Source: Linnemannia schmuckeri
Lineage: Eukaryota > Mortierellomycota > Mortierellomycetes > Mortierellales > Mortierellaceae
DNA: 64,000 nucleotides
Assembly: GCA_029449235.1 (NCBI GenBank)
Contig: JANATG010000008.1
Coordinates: 2,294,001-2,358,000, forward strand
Direction of reading: 5' to 3'
In this document: one piece after another, positions 57,529 through 64,000 of the stretch
How the letters are laid out: each line of letters opens with the position of its first letter
How positions within the stretch are numbered: position 1 is the stretch's first letter
Translations under genes and position numbers: made by a program
The notes under the pieces: generated by a model
Database searches by the model: none
What the model was told of the DNA's origin: nothing
The model's input: the letters and a program-made list of their open reading frames with translations, nothing else

Positions 57529-57661
57529 ATCTTCGCCCTGTTGTCAATCCTGCTCCTTCTAGGTAAGTCCCTCCTCCCTCCCCTTTTATCACCACTGTTC
57601 ATGTCGCTCGAACAGTGTGTCTAATAAATCTTCGCCCTGTTGTCAATCCTGCTCCTTCTAG
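57529..57661 (+). repeat. 34-bp direct repeats bounding an intron-like 99-base unit
   Basis: Copies at 57529-57562 and 57628-57661 are identical and both end CCTGCTCCTTCTAG. The first is followed at once by GTAAGT, a perfect donor, and the second ends in a perfect acceptor, so splicing 57563-57661 would remove exactly one repeat plus spacer. Confidence 0.85.
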
Positions 57662-57912
57662 CATCTCCCTGTGCGCCCGAAGATCCGCACCACTCTAGTT
57701 GTCTCTTACCTGTGTTCGGAGAAGTTCACAGCCCCCTTTCCCTCTTCCTCTACGTTGTCCCTGTCTGTGATCGGAGAGATCACAGCCCCCCCTTCCCTCT
57801 TCCTCTGTGTCGTCTTTGCCAGTCTAGTTGAGACTGCGTGGTACCTCTTGCAGAAGTTGCTGGAGTCCTCCACATAGGCCGTTAAAAAATATATTTTGAT
57901 AAACTTGATTAA

Positions 57913-57948
57913 CGCCACCAATTTGATTACGGCTCAAAATTGGTGGCG
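57913..57948. repeat. Perfect 12-bp inverted repeat
   Basis: CGCCACCAATTT, then the 12-base loop GATTACGGCTCA, then AAATTGGTGGCG. It ends eight bases before the RNase H frame opens. Confidence 0.95.
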
Positions 57949-57956
57949 CAAAATGT

Positions 57957-60337
57957 GAGCCCCAAGTTCGTCCCTCTATCAAAGCACAGACACTCCACCC
58001 AACACACCAGCACTCCCCACACCAACATCATCTCCCACTCCACCATCTCTTCACGCTCTCTTACCTCTCCCACCCGATGCAACCGACCCTATCTTTGAAC
58101 GGGCAGTCACCACTTTGGACAATGCTTGCAGAGAACGTCTCCTTCGCCCCGCAGCCGAGTTCAATGCCGAGATCCGTCGCATTGCCAGCGATACCAAGAG
58201 ACAACAAACAATGGACTCCACAAAGTATACCGCGCTCAGAGCTCGATATCGGAAACAGCTTGCCAAGAGACCACAAGACCTAGCCATCATGCTGCTGACA
58301 ATCGATAAAGAGGCTGCCAATGCCACAGCACGCAGCCAGTCTCTTTCCAGCCGTCGCAAGACCATTGCCGTGGAGATCCGCCGCCGAGCCACCGAGGCCA
58401 TCAGTGAGTACCGCACCCGCCGCCTAAGCGATCTTCGAGCGGACCTGGAAACCAGGCTGGTCAAGGCAGCAGTAAGCTCTAATCTCCAGGAATCCCTTCA
58501 AGCCAAGAAACTGCAACAGAAACAGGATTCTGAAGTACTTCGCCGGCAACATCGCTCTGTCGTCTCTCGTCTGAAGGAAACACTGCCTCAATTTAAGGGA
58601 ACAAAGCCTCGCAACAAACCAACCTTCGACACCACTGCTAGTTTTCCGTTACAGGAGTGTTATCGAGTCCAACCACCTTCTGCACCAGGATTACCCACTT
58701 TGCACATTGGGCCTCTTTGCATGTCACTAACAGAAGCGGCTTCCATGCGTGCCATACAGGACACACCGGTTAACAACACCACGCCACGCATTCTGTATTC
58801 GGACGGATCCCTTTTGAACTCTGGAATGAAGAATGTCTCTCAGGCTTTTGGAGCTGTCGACCTCTCTCAGGACAATCCCCTCACGATTCAAGGACGAACG
58901 GACGGACATGCCTCCTCGGCCAAGGCCGAACTTCTGGGACTTCTAGCTGCAATTCTGGCAGCACCTCCGGAGCAGGACATTATAGTTCGCCTTGATAACC
59001 AGTCAGTGGTAGACCAGTACCGCCGACTAGTAAAGAATCGTCGGAATGTTCTGCCCAGGAAGCGGTTCAGGAGCACATACGCTGGTATTTGGGCGGTACT
59101 CTGGCAGATTGTGGAAACTCGGCCAGGCGGGGTTGAGGTGGAGTGGATAAAGGGACATAGCAATGTACATGGGAATGAGCTTGCAGACCAGGCGGCAAAG
59201 GAGGCTGCACAGAGCGACACAGTACCCGTAGTGGTGGATCTGGCGCAACAGACGGACATTAGGAACTTTGCATATTGTTACGGTGGGCTTGTGGAGATTG
59301 ATCTTCGGCAACTGCTCAAACAACAAACGACAATTCGGCACCATCAGGCCTGGACAGCACAGAGGCGAGTCAAGAGGGCGATCCCAGACATCGAGGACGT
59401 GGAGTGGCGATCGACCCTGGCCCATGTTCATGATAGGCGAGCCGTCTTTACATTCTACAGCAACAGCAAGGACTCTCACCAACGTACACATCACATCAAG
59501 AAGCTGCATGGCATGTTGCCCACTTTGAACTCTATGCAAGCGCGCAAACCGGACCTTTATTCGACCTGCCTGTGCCGACGATGCGAGCTTGAGGAGGAGG
59601 ACAACAAACATGTCTGGAATTGTCCCCTTTCTGCAGAAACCACCACTACGATCTGGAAGGAGGCCATGGATAGGATTGATGGATGGGGTGTACAGGCGAC
59701 AAACAGCTACAACGCCGCCAGGAAGCGTGAATATGATCGTGCGATTGCCCATGGACGCCAGATGCCAAGGCCGGTCCCCATACACTGGCAGTCGCCCTCG
59801 GATGCGGAACATGTTCAAGGATTCTCTTCTATCGGTGGAGCTCGAGCCGTGCACAGCGGTAGTCCTGCTCCCGATCGTGATGAGAATCCCAAGTGGAGTG
59901 TCTCGGACCTCCTTCGCGGTATCACCCCCAAGAGTATGTTAACTGAATGGTCCGCGGTTTTCCGAACCCCACAGTCCATCGCCAAGACAGTTTTGCATAG
60001 GTTTGTTGGCTACCTGGAGGCGCAGGCTTCGGAGTTGATATGGAAGCCTCGGTGCTCCGCGACGATCGCGTGGGAGCAGACACAAGGCATCTCCGTCAAG
60101 AACAAGACCTCCAAGTACACAGGTCCCCGAGGTGACTGGAGTCAGGGATACGGCTACATCACCCAAGATGGTTTTTGCCCGTGTGGCGCTTCGCTAGCCA
60201 CACATGAGAATGGGCGCTGCCCTGGAGCGTCCATGGATCCACGCGCGGCCGATGAGCGGTTGCTGGATAGTTTGTTGGGAAGGAGAAGATTGTCATTAAT
60301 GGAGAGGATGGGAAGAATTCCTTTTCTTCGTGTTTAG
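57957..60337 (+). mobile_element. Retroelement-type ORF: RNase H plus CCHC zinc knuckle, no reverse transcriptase
   Basis: One uninterrupted frame runs from just after a TGA (57954-57956) to TAG 60335-60337. The first in-frame ATG is 58211 (708 residues). The N-terminal part is Pro/Thr-rich, then Arg/Lys/Gln helical. A type I RNase H domain (about 58790-59200) keeps all four acidic residues: Asp in ILYSDGSLL, Glu in AKAELLGLL, Asp in VRLDNQSVV and Asp in HGNELADQAA. A zinc knuckle CRRCELEEEDNKHVWNC follows near 59575-59625, the RNase H/CCHC order at the 3' end of many LINE ORF2 proteins. No endonuclease or reverse-transcriptase motif is present upstream. A second Cys/His cluster (CPCGASLATHENGRC) lies near the C-terminus. 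It is a young, truncated or non-autonomous non-LTR element, or a domesticated ORF. Confidence 0.82.
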
Positions 60338-60532
60338 TTTTATTTTCTTCTATTGAAGCTGTGAGGAGCAGCGGCAATTGTTGCGCAGAGCCAGGTTGTG
60401 GACCGGACTGCGACTGGTGGATGGCTCTTGGACGAGTTTGGTATGTAGCTCCTTTCACTATCGAATGCCTTTCTTGGGCTTTTCACTGGAGAAATAAAAT
60501 TGCGTACGAAAAAAAAAAAAAAAAAAAAAAAA
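60338..60532 (+). repeat. LINE-type 3' tail 1 with poly-A
   Basis: This is the 3' UTR of the RNase H element, ending GAGAAATAAAATTGCGTACG followed by A24 (60509-60532). AATAAA lies about 15 bases before the poly-A. Confidence 0.88.
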
Positions 60533-60894
60533 CCTGATCGGGTTTTCTGGATGGCGCTTCGCTAGCCACACATGAGGATCGAACCTGCCCTGGAACGACC
60601 AAGGAACCACGCACAGCTGATGAGCGGTTGATGGAGAGTCTGTTTGGAAGGAGGAAATTGTCATTGATGGAGAGGATGGGAAGAATCCCCTTCATTCGTA
60701 TCTAGTTTTATTTTGTCTTCCGTTTTTGCTGTGAAGAGCAGCGACAATTGTTGCGCAGAGCCAGGCTCCGGGTCGGACTGTGACTGGCGGATGGTGTACT
60801 GAAGAGTTTGGTCTGTAGTCCCCTTTACTTCCAAATGCCTCCTTTGTACTGTTTGTCAGAGAAATAAAATTGTGTACAAAAAAAAAAAAAAAAA
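60533..60894 (+). mobile_element. 5'-truncated element copy 2 (3' end of ORF plus tail and poly-A)
   Basis: It begins inside the last exon-equivalent of the RNase H ORF (GGCGCTTCGCTAGCCACACA is shared with 60184-60203). It keeps the C-terminal coding end in diverged form (LSLMERMGRIPF conserved) and repeats the 3' UTR to AGAAATAAAATTGTGTAC plus A17. The coding and UTR differences show it is not a simple replication slip of copy 1. Confidence 0.85.
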
Positions 60895-61110
60895 GGTTTT
60901 CTGGATAGTTTGTTGGGAAGGAGGAGATTGTCATTAATGGAGAGGATGGGAAGAATTTCTTTTACTCGTGTTTAGTTTTATTTTCTTGTATTGAAGCTGT
61001 GAGGAGCAGCGGCAGTTGTTGGCGCTTACCCAGGTTTCGGGCCGGACTGCGAATGGCATATAGCCCCCTTTCGCTACAGAAAAGAGATTAAATTATGCAT
61101 CCAAAAAATA
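60895..61110 (+). mobile_element. 5'-truncated element copy 3
   Basis: It starts GGTTTTCTGGATAGTTTGTT and matches the ORF end from about 60261 (GCTGGATAGTTTGTTGGGAA) and the 3' UTR of copies 1 and 2, ending AGATTAAATTATGCATCC with a short A run. It is the most 5'-truncated and most degenerate of the three. Confidence 0.82.
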
Positions 61111-61174
61111 GAGACTGGGTAATTTGAAAAAAAAGTGTGTGTTTAGAATCTACGCAAGAGCTTTTTGCGACAAG

Positions 61175-61350
61175 CTAAAGCATATTATGTTTTTTTTTCT
61201 TCTCCAGATGACAACCGTTGCTACGGTGATGCTGAAGCTGGCGTTATGACAGTGCTGTGTCGACGCTGACACTGACATTACCCTGGTGCTGTAACATTGC
61301 TCTGGTGTTCCTTGTGACCATCTGAGGCATATTATGTTCTCTTCTTTTTT
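61175..61350. repeat. Diverged direct repeat, about 147-base period
   Basis: GCATATTATGTT followed by a T-rich run occurs at about 61180 and 61327, each preceded by a similar TTG(C/T)GAC context and followed by a related TGACA stretch. It lies between the element tails and the NELF-A gene; its origin is unknown. Confidence 0.6.
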
Positions 61351-61459
61351 TTTTATTATATTTCTGACATCAACGGCTACAAGCAGTGATACGTCTTTCT
61401 CAGCATACAAAACAGCATCATAGCAAGACGGTAGTGCTTTTCACCAAATCGTTTTATTT

Positions 61460-63912
61460 TTACGCTGGGAAGGCAGGTGTAGGTACATGAGGTCGATTAC
61501 GCTTGCGTTTGATCTTGCGCCACTCGCCCGTCTCAAAGTTCATCTCGATCAGGATCAGCTCGTACATCGTCTTTCCGGTTGCATCCTGAACCTGCTCCTG
61601 GTTCATCACAATCTGGTACGACGTGTCATTTCCATTTGGACGAATAACTATTTGAGGGAAGAAAGGAGAAAAGAAAAAGTGAATCAATCTCCTGGCCAAA
61701 AATTAGGAGACATCAACAAAGCCTTGTCTCGTGAGCATGAGTAGATCAAAGATAGTTACCTGGATGGCCTTCCATGAAGGCAGTGATGTATGCGCGATCA
61801 TCAGCAGTCAAAAGATTGGTGTCTTGGAACAATGTGGGGTGGTCACTGGCTGCTCCTGCAGGCGGTGGCGGTGGTTGCTGATGCTGCTGCATCTGTTGTT
61901 GTTGTTGTTGTGGTGATTGCTGATGGCTGTGTAGAGGAAAGTAAGAATCCGCGTTGTGATTTGATTCTACTGCTGGTGTGTACTCCATAGCAATAGGGCC
62001 ACCTTCATCATGTAGGCTCTGGGACGAATATCTGGAGGCAAGTGATGGGGTTATCGGGCTTAGAGGCTCTGCTGCGTGACCCAACTGTGCTCCATCATAA
62101 TCATCGTCATCCAAAGATCCACGCCGTGAAGAGCTGGTTCGAGACTTTTTCCTGGCAGGTTGAATGGTGGGCGCTCCGGGTTCCTCATCATCATCATCAT
62201 CGTCCCCATCCGGTGCCGGCCTTGTCTCCCTAACTAGGTTCTGTTGTTGTTCCTTCTCCTGCTTCTCGCGCGCCAGCTGCTCATCTCGCTCTTGCTTTTG
62301 ACGTTCCTTCAGTTTTTTGGCATCTTCCCTCTCCTTCTTCTTTTCTTCCTTCTCCCTGAGCGCTGCCGCCTTCTTTTCTGCGTCTTGTGCTCGCTTGGCC
62401 TCAATTTCTTGTGCCCTCTGCTCTCTCTTCAACTCCTTCTCTCTTTGTTCGGCTATTGCAATTGGATGAGTAAACGTAATTTACGGTAAGGCGCTGAGGT
62501 CATTTGCATGGGCTCCCTCCAGTCTGATTATAAATAAAAAGCAAAGTTTACCTTGCTCCAGTTTGGCTTTGGCGTCGTTCATGGACTGCATAATCTCGTT
62601 TCCTTGTTGAATGTCCAAAATTTGAATTCGACTCGCCTTTTGCATCAGACGTGGGGTAGTTGGTTGGTCAACTCTCGGTGAGCGCAGAGGAAGGGATGTA
62701 GCAGAAGGATCTACACGTGTTAAAATGAAACGTAAAAGAGTTAGACCTTGGCTAACAAATAATAAACGCGCCACTCATCAACAGAACAAGAGGCAGACTG
62801 AAGACTTACTCCGAGGAAGGGCCATGGGTCTTGGTGCATTGGTTCGCAAAAATGACCCTCCAGATTGCTTGCGGACAAAGAGTCCGGACGAAGTTGCCTT
62901 TGTAGGACGTGGTGGTCCTCCGATTCCTGATGCACCTGGTGCTGTAGCTGCACCTGCCGAACCTGCCCCGGGTCCCAAAGCTGAAGCTAATGTGACTCCT
63001 GATCCAGCAGGTCCCGATGACAACCCCGTACTGCCTGATGACAAGCTGCTGGTAGTCGAAGGAATGACGGGCGAGGCCTGCTCAGCCATCTTTTTCAGTT
63101 TCTCTGCTCGGCTGGTATGAATGGCAACATGTGAATCCTTGAGTTTGAAATGTTGTTGTATTGATGGTCCAGCAAGTGGTGGATATGCCTTTGTTTTTGG
63201 GTCCTTTCCTTGCCCCTCTTTGCAAACGGACTTGTTCAAGAACGCAAACTCCATAGGGTGAAACTTGATTCCATCCCGATTGACTAGTAAGCAGGTGTGA
63301 CGATAAAAAATGGAATGTTAGTATGCATGTACTGGTCGCGTGCGTGTAATTTTTCATAAAGGACGCATCAACGCGTGTACGAATAAAAACGGCAGTAAAA
63401 GTAAACAGCCAACTTACTATGATGCGTCAGGTTCTCCAGCAGTGATCCCATGTGTGCTTGGTCAACAAACTCTTCCACATTGAATCGCAGAGTTCCTTCT
63501 GAAGGGTAATCCTTGAGCATCCTTCCGACAAGCTTCACCCACTCATCGGGGTCCTGACAAGCGTGGTCAATAAGCTACGAATAAATAAAGACAAAAATAC
63601 AAGCGTGAGTTCGGAGAATCTCGCGGTTATAAGACACCTGTACGTGTAACGACAGTCCCGGCGCGAGGTTGTTTCAATAGGACATACCCGTTGACAGGTG
63701 CCCTTGAGTTGCAGTTGCTGAGCCTTCTTGAGACTGATGATCGAGAAGAGGACGCCGAGTTGGACGGAGGGGCCGAGGTGAGTCCATCGATCGTGGATGT
63801 TTGAAATGATTTCGTTTCCAAGTTCTGAAGCGACCGTCTGATGTCCATGCCATGGCGAGGTGAGGTGTTGGCTGAGCCAATCCTGAACTCCTTCTCCCTT
63901 CAGTCGTTCCAT
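61460..63912 (-). CDS. NELFA: Negative elongation factor A (NELF-A) homologue
   Basis: Six exons (63912-63688, 63574-63418, 63283-62810, 62710-62552, 62452-61760, 61647-61460) sum to 1,896 bases and encode 631 residues. The N-terminal helical domain (MERLKGEGVQDWLSQHLTSP, then LGVLFSIISLKKAQQLQLKG and DPDEWVKLVGRMLKDYPSEG) corresponds to the NELF-A domain that pairs with NELF-C. A middle FHPMEFAFLNKSV and PPLAGPSIQQHFKLK match the NELF-A pattern of a Leu-Asn-Lys then Leu-Ala-Gly-Pro and His-Phe. KASRIQILDI is the conserved motif before a long Lys/Glu coiled coil, absent from animal NELF-A. The C-terminal tentacle end is clear: LLTADDRAYITAFMEGHP and then TMYELILIEMNFETGEWRKI. NELF promotes promoter-proximal pausing of RNA polymerase II. 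The partner subunits are not in this window. Confidence 0.85.
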
Positions 63913-64000
63913 GGTTGATTGTGTGTGTTGATTGAATGTGTTGGGTGAATGGGTGGACGGGTGAGTCGAAAAGGCGTAAAGGAGAGACTGAATAAAAAAG
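63913..64000. promoter_or_regulatory. Start of the NELF-A upstream region
   Basis: The window ends 88 bases upstream of the NELF-A ATG; no defined motif is visible. Confidence 0.3.

Larger units (their letters stand above)
57073..57948. mobile_element. Structured leader of the RNase H element (candidate 5' or LTR-like region)
   Basis: This noncoding stretch precedes the RNase H ORF. The 12-mer CGCCACCAATTT occurs at 57073-57084 and again at 57913-57924, where it forms a perfect inverted repeat with AAATTGGTGGCG at 57937-57948 (12-base loop). A 34-bp direct repeat lies at 57529-57562 and 57628-57661. A degenerate tandem repeat of about 50 bp lies at 57710-57814. The ORF opens within 10 bases of the hairpin. 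TTGGTGGCGC after the hairpin resembles a primer-binding site of an LTR element, but I see no matching terminal repeat downstream. The left boundary is unknown. Confidence 0.5.

Noticed and set aside
57073..57948. A complete LTR retrotransposon
   Set aside because: The PBS-like TTGGTGGCGC is suggestive, but there is no second LTR downstream, no integrase or protease, and the 3' ends carry LINE-type poly-A tails.
59027..59854. 275-codon minus-strand frame in the RNase H element
   Set aside because: It is antisense to the intact RNase H/zinc-knuckle frame; no motif.

Overview
This window looks like nuclear DNA of an early-diverging, zygomycete-type fungus, most likely in the Mortierellomycota. 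That placement is inference. It rests on many short GT-AG introns, ordinary fungal housekeeping genes, repetitive F-box/LRR proteins, and animal-like factors (a NELF-A homologue, a FUS/TAF15-type RNA-binding protein, an ANP32 protein) that budding yeasts lack. Spliced models were built by hand. Where exon coordinates are given, exon lengths and phases sum to one open frame.

Left part (1-25 kb), in order: the 3' end of a GRDP-like (DUF1399) gene; an Oca-type tyrosine-phosphatase-like gene without the catalytic cysteine (minus), divergent from LSM2; YOP1/REEP5 (minus); a poorly resolved 3-kb stretch of exon-like fragments (7.7-10.9 kb, minus); a DJ-1/PfpI gene (minus); an A20/AN1 zinc-finger gene (minus); PSO2/SNM1 DNA-crosslink nuclease; an EAF7/MRGBP subunit of NuA4; a 5'-truncated, frameshifted protein disulfide isomerase relic; and a FET-family RNA-binding protein (minus).

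Middle (25-53 kb): mitochondrial complex I subunit NDUFA9; a small unknown protein; a long-tailed ANP32; a membrane-anchored alginate-lyase-like protein (minus); a polyglutamine protein with an AT-hook-like tail; the mitochondrial ATPase AFG1; an intact F-box/LRR gene followed by a decayed tandem copy; and a 12-exon TRP-like cation channel with a large cytosolic N-terminus.

Right part (53-64 kb): RPL15 (minus), CMC2, a tRNA-Glu(CTC) (minus), and then a mobile-element region. That region has a structured leader (direct repeats with splice-like ends, tandem repeats, a perfect hairpin), a long uninterrupted ORF with RNase H and CCHC zinc-knuckle domains but no reverse transcriptase, and three successive 3' tails, the first two ending in poly-A. 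A complete NELF-A gene (minus) closes the window.

The genes are independent transcription units with no operon logic. The most unusual parts are the RT-less RNase H element with its tail array, NELF-A in a fungus, and the unresolved 7.7-10.9 kb block.
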